A stretch of 64,000 nucleotides of DNA from Dryocola sp051307055 (GCF_051307055.1 NZ_CP149994.1:2356001-2420000), one strand, 5' to 3'. Shown: positions 1 through 9,053, numbered from the stretch's first letter. Numbers and translations are program-made. The notes: a model not told the origin generated them from the letters alone.

Positions 1-2477
1 TCCCAGTCGCTCTTCGATTCCCAGGCCGGGTCAACGGCGGCGGAAAGCGGGTGAATAAACGGATGCATATCCGAGGTATTCATATCGTCTTTTTCATACC
101 AGGTCGCGGTAGGCAGCACGATATCGGAATAGAGGCAGGTGCTCGACAGGCGGAAGTCCAGCGTCACCACCAGGTCCAGCTTACCGTCGAGGCCGTTATC
201 TACCCATTCGACTTCTTCCGGCATTACGCCGCCTTCTTTACCAAGGTCTTTGCCCTGAATACCGTTCTCAGTACCCAGCAGGTACTTAAGCATGTACTCG
301 TGGCCTTTACCGGATGAGCCCAGCAGGTTTGAACGCCAGACGAACAGGTTGCGCGGGTGGTTGTTGCCCGCGTCCGGCTGCTCCGCCGCAAAGCGAATGT
401 CGCCGCTTTTCAGCTGCTGTACGGTGTAATCCGCCGCGGACATGCCAGCCGCTTTCGCCTGCGCCGCAATGGTCAGCGGGTTGGTATTTAACTGCGGAGC
501 GGACGGCAGCCAGCCCATGCGCTCGGCGCGCACGTTAAAGTCAATCAGATGGCCGCTGTAGCGGGATTTATCCGCCAGGGGAGAAAGCAGCTCTTCCGCC
601 GTTAACGACTCGTAGCGCCACTGGCTGGAGTGGTTATAGAAGAACGAGGTGCTGTTCATATGACGCGGCGGACGCTGCCAGTCAAGGGCAAACGCCAGCG
701 GCGTCCAGCCGGTCTGCGGACGCAGCTTTTCCTGGCCCACATAGTGCGCCCAGCCGCCGCCGCTCTGGCCGACGCAGCCGCAGAAGATCAGCATGTTGAT
801 CAGGCCGCGGTAGTTCATGTCCATGTGGAACCAGTGGTTCATACCGGCGCCGACGATGATCATCGAACGGCCATGCGTTTTATCCGCGTTGTCTGCGAAT
901 TCGCGGGCAATACGGACGATGTTCTGGCGGGAAACGCCGGTGATCTGCTCGGCCCACGCCGGGGTATAAGCTTTCACATCGTCATAGCTGGTCGCACAGT
1001 TTTCATCGTTCAAACCGCGATCGAGGCCGTAGTTCGCCAGCGTCAGGTCGTAAACGGTGGTCACTAGCGCGCTGGTGCCGTCGGCCAGCTGAATGCATTT
1101 TACCGGCAGCTTGTGCATCAGCACGTTATCAAGCTTAACGTTGCTGAAGTGTTCGCTGCTTTCGCCGCCGAAGTACGGGAAGCCCACGTCAGCCACTTCA
1201 TCATGGCTGCCGAGCAGGCTCAGGCGCAGTTCGGTTTCTTCACCGCTGGTGCCGTCGCGCTGTTCCAGGTTCCATTTGCCCTTCTCGCCCCAGCGGTAGC
1301 CGATGGAGCCTGTCGGCGCCAGCAGATCGCCGCTCTGATTATCGACAGCAACGGTTTTCCACTGCGGATTGTTTTCCTGGCCCAGACCATCCACTAAATC
1401 GGACGCCCGCAGCATACGACCGGCGGCATAGAAGCCGTCGCGCTCTTCGAGCATCACCAGCATCGGCATATCGGTGTAACGACGCACATAGTCGGTAAAG
1501 TACTGGCTTGGGTTGTCCAGATGGAACTCGCGCAGCATGACGTGGCCCATCGCCAGCGCCATGGCAGCATCGGTGCCCTGTTTCGGGGCCAGCCACTGAT
1601 CGCACAGCTTGGCGATTTCCGCGTAATCTGGCGTGACCGCAACGGTCTTGGTACCTTTGTAACGCACTTCCGTAAAGAAGTGAGCATCCGGCGTACGAGT
1701 CTGCGGAACGTTCGAACCCCAGGCGATGATGTAGCTGGAGTTGTACCAGTCGGCGGATTCCGGCACGTCGGTTTGTTCGCCCCAGGTCATCGGCGACGCG
1801 GGCGGTAAATCGCAGTACCAGTCGTAGAAGCTCAGGCAGGTGCCGCCAATCAGGGAAAGATAGCGCGCGCCGGAAGCGTAAGAAACCATCGACATAGCAG
1901 GAATCGGCGAGAAACCGGCGATACGGTCAGGGCCGAACGTTTTGGCGGTAAAGACGTTTGCCGCCGCAATCAGCTCGTTCACTTCCTGCCAGCTTGAGCG
2001 GACAAAACCACCGCGACCGCGGGCCTGTTTATAGCTTTTTGCTTTTTCCGGGTCGTTGATGATGGAAGCCCAGGCGTTAACCGGATCGGCATGGCGGGTT
2101 TTCGCTTCGCGCCAGAGTTTAATCAGACGCTTGCGCATCAGCGGATATTTCAGGCGGTTGGCGCTGTAGAGATACCAGGAGTAGCTGGCGCCGCGAGGGC
2201 AGCCGCGCGGCTCATGGTTTGGCATATCAGGACGAGTACGCGGGTAGTCGGTTTGCTGGGTTTCCCAGGTGACCAGACCGCTTTTGACATAAATCTTCCA
2301 GCTACAGGAACCGGTGCAGTTTACACCGTGGGTGGAGCGCACAACTTTATCGTGCTGCCAACGTTGGCGGTAGCCTTCTTCCCAATCGCGATTGGTATCG
2401 AGCAGCTGGCCATGCCCATCGGCAAAGGTTTCGCCCTTCTGTTTGAAGTAACGAAACCGGTCAAGAAACTTGCTCAT
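1..2477 (-). CDS. narG: Respiratory nitrate reductase alpha subunit NarG (N-terminal 825 residues; cut by the window edge)
   Basis: This is the molybdenum-bisMGD subunit that reduces nitrate to nitrite at the cytoplasmic face of the inner membrane in the NarGHI complex. Conceptual translation from 2477 begins MSKFLDRFRYFKQKG, and the frame stays open to the window edge, where FIHPLSAAVDPAWE reads in the same frame. His50, Cys54 and Cys58, the expected N-terminal iron-sulfur ligands (CTGSCSWK), are visible. About 825 of the roughly 1247 residues usual for NarG lie here; the rest, with narHJI, would lie to the left. AGGAG precedes the ATG by a suitable distance. An FNR box and a NarL heptamer lie upstream, as expected for an anaerobic, nitrate-induced promoter. 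Confidence 0.97.
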   Translation of the reverse strand, partial: MSKFLDRFRYFKQKGETFADGHGQLLDTNRDWEEGYRQRWQHDKVVRSTHGVNCTGSCSWKIYVKSGLVTWETQQTDYPRTRPDMPNHEPRGCPRGASYSWYLYSANRLKYPLMRKRLIKLWREAKTRHADPVNAWASIINDPEKAKSYKQARGRGGFVRSSWQEVNELIAAANVFTAKTFGPDRIAGFSPIPAMSMVSYASGARYLSLIGGTCLSFYDWYCDLPPASPMTWGEQTDVPESADWYNSSYIIAWGSNVPQTRTPDAHFFTEVRYKGTKTVAVTPDYAEIAKLCDQWLAPKQGTDAAMALAMGHVMLREFHLDNPSQYFTDYVRRYTDMPMLVMLEERDGFYAAGRMLRASDLVDGLGQENNPQWKTVAVDNQSGDLLAPTGSIGYRWGEKGKWNLEQRDGTSGEETELRLSLLGSHDEVADVGFPYFGGESSEHFSNVKLDNVLMHKLPVKCIQLADGTSALVTTVYDLTLANYGLDRGLNDENCATSYDDVKAYTPAWAEQITGVSRQNIVRIAREFADNADKTHGRSMIIVGAGMNHWFHMDMNYRGLINMLIFCGCVGQSGGGWAHYVGQEKLRPQTGWTPLAFALDWQRPPRHMNSTSFFYNHSSQWRYESLTAEELLSPLADKSRYSGHLIDFNVRAERMGWLPSAPQLNTNPLTIAAQAKAAGMSAADYTVQQLKSGDIRFAAEQPDAGNNHPRNLFVWRSNLLGSSGKGHEYMLKYLLGTENGIQGKDLGKEGGVMPEEVEWVDNGLDGKLDLVVTLDFRLSSTCLYSDIVLPTATWYEKDDMNTSDMHPFIHPLSAAVDPAWESKSDW

Positions 2478-2571
2478 CGGAGTTCTCCTGATGTGGAGCC
2501 TGGAGGCTCTATCTTATGAAATCGACATTGCTGATTTGCAGGCACGGTAACGCGCTCATATGGCGGGATAA

Positions 2572-2585
2572 TTGACAACGATCAA
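2572..2585 (-). promoter_or_regulatory. FNR box of narG
   Basis: On the minus strand the site reads TTGATCGTTGTCAA, a one-base variant of consensus TTGAT-N4-ATCAA. Placing its centre at -41.5, usual for class II FNR promoters, puts the transcription start near 2537, about 60 bases before the narG ATG. Confidence 0.85.
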
Positions 2586-2728
2586 CTGTGCAGAGGTTGT
2601 TTGTCGGACAAATTGCGCCATATACCACCAAAGGATACCCCGCTATAAAATAACAACCTTTTGATTTTAATAATTTTATTTCCCATTTCGCTTTATAGTG
2701 AGTAGAAAAATCGCCCCCGGAGGTATTA

Positions 2729-2735
2729 AGGGGTA
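2729..2735 (-). promoter_or_regulatory. Possible NarL heptamer upstream of narG
   Basis: TACCCCT fits the TACYYMT NarL consensus. It lies about 195 bases upstream of the inferred narG start, in the range where distal NarL sites act with IHF in E. coli. One heptamer alone is weak evidence. Confidence 0.4.
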
Positions 2736-2816
2736 GACAAGACCTCCCCCTGCAGACCACGTGGGTAAAGTGTGACGCAAACCAGTTTTTTAGTATGTTG
2801 TAACTAAAAAAGAATG

Positions 2817-2841
2817 AAAAAAAGCGCAGCCGAAGCCGCGC
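2817..2841 (-). terminator. Intrinsic terminator of narK
   Basis: On the minus strand the hairpin GCGCGGC-TTCG-GCTGCGC (7 bp, UUCG tetraloop) is followed by seven T residues. It lies 25 bases after the narK stop codon. Confidence 0.9.
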
Positions 2842-2866
2842 AAGGGATAACCAAAAGGTCAACCGG

Positions 2867-4258
2867 TTATCGGGATGATTTACGGCCGTAGACAGCCCAG
2901 GTAATCACCACGCAAACTATGTAAAACACCACGAAGACTTTCATCGCGCCCGCCGGAGAGCCGGTCAGCGTCAGTGAAGTCCCGAATGCTTTAGGGATAA
3001 AGAACCCGCCTACTGCGCCAATCGCCGAGATAAAGCCCAGCGCCGCTGCGGTGTCCGTTGCCGCTTCACGCATCGCCTGCTCCTGCGTACCTCCTTCAGC
3101 TTTCACCCGCTCCATAGTGAGCTTGCGGAAGATAACGGAGATCATCTGGAAGGTAGAGCCGCTGCCCAGACCGGCCGTCAGGAACAGCATCAGGAACACG
3201 CCAAAGAAGGCGATGAAGTTTCCGCCCACGCCATCGTGCGGCAGCGTGGTAAACAGCAGCACGCTGAACACAGCCATAAACACAAAGTTTATCAGCGAGA
3301 CTTTCGTGCCGCCCCAGCGGTCAGAGATGGCGCCGCCGGCAGAACGCGCCAGCGCGCCAAACAGCGGGCCAAAGAAGGCGAAGTGCAGGATATCCACATC
3401 AGGGAACTGGGTTTTGGACAGCATGGCAAAACCGGCAGAGAAACCGATAAACGAGCCGAAGGTGGCCAGGTACAGCAGCCCCATGATCCACAGGTGGGCG
3501 CGTTTAAGCACCGGTAGCTGTGCACGCAAAGACGCTTTTGACGCGGAGAGATCGTTCATGCCGAACCAGGCAGCGAGGGTAAGAACCGCAAGGAAAGGCA
3601 CCCAAATCCACGCGGCGTTTTCCAGGAACAGCATGGTGCCATCTGCCTGGGCCACGCCGGTGCCGCCAAAGACGGCAAACATGGAGAGCGAAATCACTAG
3701 CGGGGCAACGAGCTGCATGACGCTTACGCCGAGATTACCCATCCCGCCGTTAATCCCCAGCGCCCCGCCCTGTTTTGATTTCGGGAAGAAGAAGCTGATA
3801 TTTGCCATGCTGGAGGCAAAGTTCGCCCCGGCGAAGCCGCACAGCAGCGAAATGGTAATGAAGGTGCTAAATGGCGTAGTGGTATCCTGCACCGCAAAGC
3901 CCAGCCAGACGCAGGGAATAATCAGAATGCCGGTGCTAAAGGCGGTCCAGCGGCGACCGCCAAAAATGGGCACCATGAAAGAGTAAGGCACGCGCAGCAG
4001 CGCGCCGGATACCGAAGGCAACGCCGTCAGCATAAACAGTTGATCGGTCGTAAAGGTAAAGCCGACTTTATTCAGATTGACCGCAACCGCGCTAAACAAC
4101 ATCCAGACGCAAAACGCCAGCAGGAGGCTCGGAACCGAGATCCACAGATTGCGGCTGGCAATTTGATGACCGCGGCTTTGCCAGAATTGTGGCTCGTCAG
4201 GACGCCAGTCCGTGATTAACGCCCCTGATTTCTGCGCGTTGGCGGATGACTGAGACAT
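2867..4258 (-). CDS. narK: Nitrate/nitrite antiporter NarK
   Basis: A major-facilitator inner-membrane transporter that exchanges external nitrate for internal nitrite during nitrate respiration. The 463-residue product has the same length as E. coli NarK and begins MSQSSANAQKSGALITDW. It has about twelve hydrophobic segments and a glycine-rich nitrate signature (GINGGMGNLGVSVMQL). An in-frame start 30 codons upstream is possible. The start at 4258 is preferred because GAGGTG lies 6-7 bases upstream and homology begins there. It is divergent from narX and in line with narG downstream. An FNR box at 4320-4333 and NarL heptamers around 4477-4503 indicate anaerobic, nitrate-activated expression. 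Confidence 0.97.
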   Translation of the reverse strand: MSQSSANAQKSGALITDWRPDEPQFWQSRGHQIASRNLWISVPSLLLAFCVWMLFSAVAVNLNKVGFTFTTDQLFMLTALPSVSGALLRVPYSFMVPIFGGRRWTAFSTGILIIPCVWLGFAVQDTTTPFSTFITISLLCGFAGANFASSMANISFFFPKSKQGGALGINGGMGNLGVSVMQLVAPLVISLSMFAVFGGTGVAQADGTMLFLENAAWIWVPFLAVLTLAAWFGMNDLSASKASLRAQLPVLKRAHLWIMGLLYLATFGSFIGFSAGFAMLSKTQFPDVDILHFAFFGPLFGALARSAGGAISDRWGGTKVSLINFVFMAVFSVLLFTTLPHDGVGGNFIAFFGVFLMLFLTAGLGSGSTFQMISVIFRKLTMERVKAEGGTQEQAMREAATDTAAALGFISAIGAVGGFFIPKAFGTSLTLTGSPAGAMKVFVVFYIVCVVITWAVYGRKSSR

Positions 4259-4319
4259 AAACACCTCAAGGTTTGTGTGAGTAATTGCGGTCACATTAGG
4301 GAGTATTGCTGTTTCTAAT

Positions 4320-4333
4320 TTGATGCAAATCAA
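4320..4333 (-). promoter_or_regulatory. FNR box of narK
   Basis: TTGATGCAAATCAA matches the FNR consensus TTGAT-N4-ATCAA perfectly. Its centre is about 68 bases upstream of the narK ATG, compatible with a -41.5 placement and a start site near 4285. Confidence 0.88.
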
Positions 4334-4476
4334 GGGATAACCGAACAAAATAGCGGCCAGAAATTAACCATGATTCTTTGTGAGTAACGCCGACGCGCAA
4401 AAAAAACGAGGTTTTTCACAAGACTGGTGCAAGTTATGCTTACCCTTTACGGGGGTTATGCCACCTATGGCAATTA

Positions 4477-4503
4477 AGGGGTAATCACAAGGGGGTATGG
4501 GTA
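4477..4503 (-). promoter_or_regulatory. NarL heptamer cluster upstream of narK
   Basis: On the minus strand TACCCCT (4477-4483) and TACCCAT (4497-4503) both fit TACYYMT. They lie about 150-180 bases before the FNR box, resembling the distal NarL sites of E. coli narK. Confidence 0.55.
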
Positions 4504-4572
4504 TACTCCAGAGGATAGCTGAGAATGTCCCTCTGTTTTTACTATAAAGCCGTATCCGGAGCGCGCTCGTTT

Positions 4573-6369
4573 ATGTTGAAACGCCTGTTTTCCCCCTTAA
4601 CCCTGGTCAACCAGCTCGCGCTTATTCTGCTGGTGCTGGCGGCGTTAGGTATTGTGGGAATGAGCCTTGCCAGCTTGCTTGCACAGGGGATTCAGGGTAA
4701 CGCCCACGCCATCAATAAGGCCGGATCGCTGCGTATGCAAAGCTATCGCCTGCTGGCCGCCATTCCGCTTACCGCAAAAGATAACGCCCTGTTCAACGAG
4801 ATGGAGCAAACCACCTGGAGTAAGGATTTGCAGCAGGCGGCGCGCCGTGACGGTCAACAGGCGCAGCTGAACGAGATTCAGCATTACTGGCGCGACACGC
4901 TCGGGCCCGCGATGAAAAACGCAAAAAATGCGCAGCAGGTGACGCCGCACATCGCGCAGTTTGTGGGCCGTATCGACCAGCTGGTGAGCTCGTTCGACAA
5001 AACCACGGAGCTTCGCCTTCATCGCGTCATCCTTCTGCAGCAGGGCATGGTGGCGTTAATGGGGCTGCTGCTGGTATTTACCGTCGTCTGGCTGCGCAAG
5101 CGCCTGCTTCGTCCCTGGCGGCAGCTGCTGAACATGGCTTTTGCTGTCGCGCAAAAAGATTTCACCCATCGGGTGAATATCAGCGGCCGCAACGAAATGG
5201 CGACGCTTGGTATAGCCTTCAACAGCATGTCTGCGGAGCTGGCCGAAAGTTACGCCGGGCTTGAACAACGCGTGCGGGAAAAAACAGCCGGCCTTGAACA
5301 AAAGAATCAGATCCTCTCTTTTCTTTACCAGGCAAACCGCCGTCTTCATTCCCAGGCACCGCTATGCCAGCGGCTTTCCCCGGTATTAAGCGAACTGCAA
5401 AAGCTTACGCCGCTGCGCGACATCGAGCTGCGCGTTTATGAATACGAAGATGAAGAAAACTATGACGAATATACCTATCAGCCGGACAGCAGCTGCGAGG
5501 AACGGGGCTGCCACCTCTGCCCGCGCGAACAGGCGCCTGAGCCGGTTGAAACCACCGCGCTGAAGTGGCGGTTAACCGATAACCATATTCACTATGGCCT
5601 GGTGCTGGCGCAGCTGCCGGTGGGCAGCAGCCTCACAGGCGACCAACAGCAGCTGATCTTAACGCTGATTGAACAGCTTACCGCGACGCTCGCGCTGGAA
5701 AGACAGTATGAGCATCAGCAGCAGTTGGTGGTGATGGAAGAGCGTTCCGCCATCGCCCGCGAGCTACACGACTCCATTGCCCAGTCGCTCTCCTGCCTGA
5801 AAATGCAGGTCAGCTGCCTGCAAATGCAAGGCGAAAATCTGCCTGAACAAAGCCGCGATTTGCTCAGGCAGATGCGTAACGAGCTGAATACCTCATGGCG
5901 ACAGCTGCGCGAGTTACTGACCACCTTCCGTCTGCAGCTGATTGAGCCAGGGCTGCGGCCAGCCCTTGAATCAAGCTGCCTGGAATTCAGTGAAAAACTC
6001 GGTTTTGCGGTGGCGCTGGACTATCAGCTGCCGCCACGCCTGGTGCCGTCGCATCAGGCGATTCATCTGGTGCAAATCGCCCGCGAAGCGTTAAACAACA
6101 GCTTCAAACATGCCCAGGCCTCGGCGTGCGGGGTGAATGTCGTGCGCCAGGAGAAGCAGGTTAAACTCACCGTATGGGACAACGGCCGCGGTATTCCGGG
6201 TGACGGAGAGCGGCGCAACCATTACGGCCTTATTATTATGCGAGACCGTGCGCAAAGCCTGAAAGGGGATTGCCAGATACGGACTCGCGCAGGCGGCGGC
6301 ACTGAAGTGGTCGTCAGTTTTATGCCCGAAGCGCATTTGTCTTCTGCCACAGGAGTAAATAATGAGTAG
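4573..6369 (+). CDS. narX: Nitrate/nitrite sensor histidine kinase NarX
   Basis: The membrane sensor kinase of the NarX-NarL system; it binds nitrate and nitrite in the periplasm and phosphorylates NarL. From the ATG at 4573 (MLKRLFSPLTLVNQ) the protein is 598 residues, the same length as E. coli NarX. It has TM1 (about 15-37), a periplasmic region with the P-box NKAGSLRMQSYRLLA, TM2 (about 150-172), HAMP, a cysteine-containing central module, a HisKA_3 dimerisation motif (ARELHDSIAQSLSC, His near 399) and a HATPase domain (DNGRGIP, HYGLIIMRDRA). A start 16 codons upstream was rejected because homology begins at MLKR. The 3' end overlaps narL by 8 bases, implying coupled translation. Confidence 0.97.
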   Translation: MLKRLFSPLTLVNQLALILLVLAALGIVGMSLASLLAQGIQGNAHAINKAGSLRMQSYRLLAAIPLTAKDNALFNEMEQTTWSKDLQQAARRDGQQAQLNEIQHYWRDTLGPAMKNAKNAQQVTPHIAQFVGRIDQLVSSFDKTTELRLHRVILLQQGMVALMGLLLVFTVVWLRKRLLRPWRQLLNMAFAVAQKDFTHRVNISGRNEMATLGIAFNSMSAELAESYAGLEQRVREKTAGLEQKNQILSFLYQANRRLHSQAPLCQRLSPVLSELQKLTPLRDIELRVYEYEDEENYDEYTYQPDSSCEERGCHLCPREQAPEPVETTALKWRLTDNHIHYGLVLAQLPVGSSLTGDQQQLILTLIEQLTATLALERQYEHQQQLVVMEERSAIARELHDSIAQSLSCLKMQVSCLQMQGENLPEQSRDLLRQMRNELNTSWRQLRELLTTFRLQLIEPGLRPALESSCLEFSEKLGFAVALDYQLPPRLVPSHQAIHLVQIAREALNNSFKHAQASACGVNVVRQEKQVKLTVWDNGRGIPGDGERRNHYGLIIMRDRAQSLKGDCQIRTRAGGGTEVVVSFMPEAHLSSATGVNNE

Positions 6370-7018
6370 CCCGAACCCGGAAGCAGCAACCATATTGCTG
6401 ATAGACGATCACCCGATGCTACGGAGCGGCGTCAAACAGTTAATCAGCATGGCGCCGGAGCTGGCGGTTGTCGGTGAAGCCGGAGACGGCGCTCAGGGCG
6501 TGCAGCTGGCGGAATCTCTGGATCCGGATCTGATCCTGCTCGATTTGAATATGCCTGGTATGAACGGCCTGGAGACGCTCGACTGCCTGCGTGAGAAACC
6601 CCTCTCCGGGCGCATTGTGGTGTTTAGCGTATCAAATCATGAAGAAGATGTGGTTACCGCGCTAAAACGTGGGGCTGACGGCTATCTGCTAAAAGATATG
6701 GAGCCGGAAGACCTGCTTAAAGCGCTGCAGCAGGCGGCGGCTGGTGAAATGGTGCTAAGCGAAGCGCTAACGCCGGTGCTGGCGGCAAGCCTGCGCGCCA
6801 ATCGCGCAACGACCGATCGCGACGTGAATCAGTTAACGCCACGCGAACGCGATATTCTGAAGCTTATCGCCCAGGGCCTGCCGAACAAAATGATCGCCCG
6901 CCGTCTGGATATCACCGAAAGCACCGTCAAGGTGCATGTGAAACACCTGCTGAAAAAAATGAAGCTTAAATCCCGCGTTGAGGCGGCGGTCTGGGTGCAT
7001 CAGGAACGCATCTTCTAA
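6362..7018 (+). CDS. narL: Nitrate response regulator NarL
   Basis: A DNA-binding response regulator of the NarL/FixJ class that activates narG and narK and represses alternative anaerobic pathways. The protein is 218 residues against 216 in E. coli. The receiver domain has acidic residues at 15-16, the phosphoacceptor Asp61 in LLDLNMPGMNG and a conserved lysine in LLKDMEPEDL. The C-terminal LuxR-type helix-turn-helix is LTPRERDILKLIAQGLPNKMIARRL followed by ESTVKVHVKH. It starts inside the end of narX (8-base overlap), so the pair is one operon. Its stop overlaps the convergent ychO stop by three bases. Confidence 0.97.
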   Translation: MSSPNPEAATILLIDDHPMLRSGVKQLISMAPELAVVGEAGDGAQGVQLAESLDPDLILLDLNMPGMNGLETLDCLREKPLSGRIVVFSVSNHEEDVVTALKRGADGYLLKDMEPEDLLKALQQAAAGEMVLSEALTPVLAASLRANRATTDRDVNQLTPRERDILKLIAQGLPNKMIARRLDITESTVKVHVKHLLKKMKLKSRVEAAVWVHQERIF

Positions 7019-8427
7019 GGTGATACGCCCGCTTCCGGTAGCAGATCGTAACGTGGATCTTCTGCCGGATCCACCAGCAGCGGCTCCGCCTGTTTCAGGG
7101 TGATCCAGTTCGACGTCGCTTTTTGTCCTTTATCATCCTCAATCGTTACCGACAGACGCCAGACGTTCGCGACCCCCTCTCGCCCTGCCGGCACGATCAC
7201 GCTCCAGCCCTCCGCGCTGCGGTTATTCGGCGGCGGCGTCAGGCTAAGCGCCTGCGTATCGCCCTGCCAGGTAATCTGGCGGATCCCATGACGCGCCCGA
7301 ACCTGAAGCTTAAGCAGTACCGTTTCCCCGGCATGCAGCTCCCAGGGCGGCGTCGCCAGGAAGACGGATAACGTTTTTCGCTGGCGGTACTCCATCACCG
7401 GTAAGTCGCTGCGTTCGACGCTGTCATAGCGGCTGCCGCGCAGTGAACTGGTCGTGGCCACTTCGCCTGCGGAGAGCTGTTTTCCCAGCGGGACGCCAAA
7501 ACGGTAGTTGAGTTTCAGACCGAGATTTTCCTGCGCCACGCCGCTTTCGCCCTGCTTATGCTGAGCGGTTATCGTCACCAGCGGAACCGGCGTGTAGTTC
7601 AGCCCCATGGTTACCGCGACCGGGTTACGGTAGCCCGTGCCGCTGTCGAACAGATCAACGCGGTCACCAAAATATTGCTCCAGGCTGACGCTGGTAAAAA
7701 TATGCCGGTAGAACGGCAGCCAGGCCTGGGCGGTAACGTCGTAACCCCGCGCCAGACGCTGTTCCAGCGTCTCTGTTTCGCCCTGCCAGCCGTTAAGCGG
7801 CTGATAATAGTTAGCCGACAGACGCAGGTATTCTCCCCAGGCTTCGGCGCCGAAGCCGGCGCGCTGGAGGTTGCTGGCAAGCTGGCTGTCATAAAAGGTG
7901 TTGTAGCCCAGCAGCCATGTTCCCGCCACCCAGCGCTGCCCGGCGCCGAGATTTCCCACCAGCCCGTCATCCTGCTGGGTAAAGCCCACCTGGCTCCAGG
8001 TCAGATAGCGATTGTTATCGGCCCACGGCGTAAACATCGAGCCGCTGCTGCCGTTCCAGTTACCGCGCTCATCCACCTTCAGGTTAAAGCTGGTTTTGCC
8101 CCAGGGAGAGAGCAGCGATTCCGCCTCGTCAGTTACTTTATCAGTCAGCACGTCGCGCAGGCTGGTAAAAGCGAAAAGACGCGCCTGTTCCCCGGCGTCC
8201 AGGCCGTTATCGATCATGCTGGCCTCGCCAAACTGCTTCGCCAGCTCGGCAATGTGTTTGGCCGCGGCGTCCGTTTCCGGGGCAATTCCCATATCGGGCA
8301 GTTCATTCGGCGCGGCGGTAAAAGGCGTTGATGCTTGTTCGATAAACGTCTGGCGGGTACCGGCAGCTCCTCCGGTGCAGAGGAGTGCGTAAGAAAGAGT
8401 AAACAGCGGCACGGATTTTCTTAACAT
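7015..8427 (-). CDS. ychO: YchO, invasin/intimin-like outer-membrane protein with inverse autotransporter barrel
   Basis: Start MLRKSVPLFTLSYALL with a cleavable signal peptide of about 23 residues. Residues about 70-330 look like the inverse-autotransporter beta-barrel of the intimin/invasin family (DEAESLLSPWGKTSFNLKVDE; then GNLGAGQRWVAGTWLLGYNTFYD). The last 110 residues form an Ig-like module without a long passenger. The 470-residue length fits E. coli YchO, whose function is poorly defined. A start 24 codons upstream was rejected because it would bury the signal peptide; the ribosome binding site at the chosen start is weak. It is convergent with narL and divergent from the PEBP-family gene. 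Confidence 0.88.
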   Translation of the reverse strand: MLRKSVPLFTLSYALLCTGGAAGTRQTFIEQASTPFTAAPNELPDMGIAPETDAAAKHIAELAKQFGEASMIDNGLDAGEQARLFAFTSLRDVLTDKVTDEAESLLSPWGKTSFNLKVDERGNWNGSSGSMFTPWADNNRYLTWSQVGFTQQDDGLVGNLGAGQRWVAGTWLLGYNTFYDSQLASNLQRAGFGAEAWGEYLRLSANYYQPLNGWQGETETLEQRLARGYDVTAQAWLPFYRHIFTSVSLEQYFGDRVDLFDSGTGYRNPVAVTMGLNYTPVPLVTITAQHKQGESGVAQENLGLKLNYRFGVPLGKQLSAGEVATTSSLRGSRYDSVERSDLPVMEYRQRKTLSVFLATPPWELHAGETVLLKLQVRARHGIRQITWQGDTQALSLTPPPNNRSAEGWSVIVPAGREGVANVWRLSVTIEDDKGQKATSNWITLKQAEPLLVDPAEDPRYDLLPEAGVSP

Positions 8428-8501
8428 GCGGAAATTATAACATATCGCATTTCCTGATTTCAGCGCTACGCTTAAAGCTCCTGCCTTTTGAGCGTTCAAC
8501 T

Positions 8502-9053
8502 ATGAAAACCTCGCTACGCTGTTTATCCGCCGCTCTGCTGTGCGGCTGTTTTGCGGCACAGGCCGAAGGGCTGTTTATGCTTCAGTCTCCCGACTTTGCT
8601 GATAACGCTATGCTGCATAAAAAATATGCCGGGAATGCGAAGGATAATCCTAACTGTACCGGTAAAAATATTTCCCCCGCGATGGTGTGGAGTAATGCCC
8701 CTGCCGCTACGCAAAGCTACGCCCTGATAGTCCACGATCCTGAAGGCGCAAAAGGCCTCGGAGTGACCCACCTTGTTGCTTACAATATTCCCGCAAGCAT
8801 GACGGGCTTTGCCGCCAACGAGCTGCGCGACGGTAAAGGTTTCACCGGCGGTAAAAATACGCCCGGCACCCGAGCGTATTATGGTCCCTGTCCGCCGCCG
8901 GGCAGCGGCGCGCATCATTATACCTGGACGCTTATCGCCACCAACTTACGTGCGGACGCCCTTCCGGCAGGGTTGACCCGTGAGCAACTGTTCGAAAAAC
9001 TAAAAGATCATGCGCTGGCGGCGGCCGGTTTAATTGGCCGTTTTGGTCAGTAG
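8502..9053 (+). CDS. Secreted PEBP-family (YbhB/YbcL-like) protein
   Basis: The 183-residue product has an N-terminal signal peptide (MKTSLRCLSAALLCGCFAAQAEG). The phosphatidylethanolamine-binding/Raf-kinase-inhibitor-like fold follows: SPAMVWSNAPAATQSYALIVHDPEG, the ligand-pocket segment YYGPCPPPGSGAHHYTWTL, and a C-terminal helix. E. coli has two relatives, cytosolic YbhB and exported YbcL; the signal peptide makes this one YbcL-like. The ligand is unknown. The gene is divergent from ychO, and its last 24 bases overlap the 3' end of nasA on the other strand. It is not at this position in E. coli, so it may have arrived with the nas cluster. Confidence 0.85.
   Translation: MKTSLRCLSAALLCGCFAAQAEGLFMLQSPDFADNAMLHKKYAGNAKDNPNCTGKNISPAMVWSNAPAATQSYALIVHDPEGAKGLGVTHLVAYNIPASMTGFAANELRDGKGFTGGKNTPGTRAYYGPCPPPGSGAHHYTWTLIATNLRADALPAGLTREQLFEKLKDHALAAAGLIGRFGQ

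Larger units (their letters stand above)
2478..2866. promoter_or_regulatory. narK-narG intergenic region: narG promoter and leader
   Basis: A 389-base stretch without a gene. It holds, in minus-strand order, the narK terminator (2817-2841), a NarL-type heptamer TACCCCT (revcomp of 2729-2735), an FNR box (2572-2585) and a leader of about 60 bases ending in the narG ribosome binding site. The order matches the well-studied E. coli narG promoter. The rest is AT-rich with nothing else recognisable. Confidence 0.75.
4259..4572. promoter_or_regulatory. Divergent narK/narX regulatory region
   Basis: A 314-base region between divergently transcribed narK and narX. It contains the FNR box for narK (4320-4333), a tract rich in NarL-like heptamers (4477-4503), and the narX ribosome binding site (GGAG at 4558-4561). 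An ATG at 4525 in frame with narX lies inside it but has no homology support. Confidence 0.75.

Noticed and set aside
3051..3986. 311-codon plus-strand frame opposite narK
   Set aside because: A shadow of the narK coding sequence; no domain and no ribosome binding site.
4525..4572. Upstream ATG for narX at 4525
   Set aside because: Homology to NarX begins at MLKR (4573), which gives exactly the 598-residue family length.
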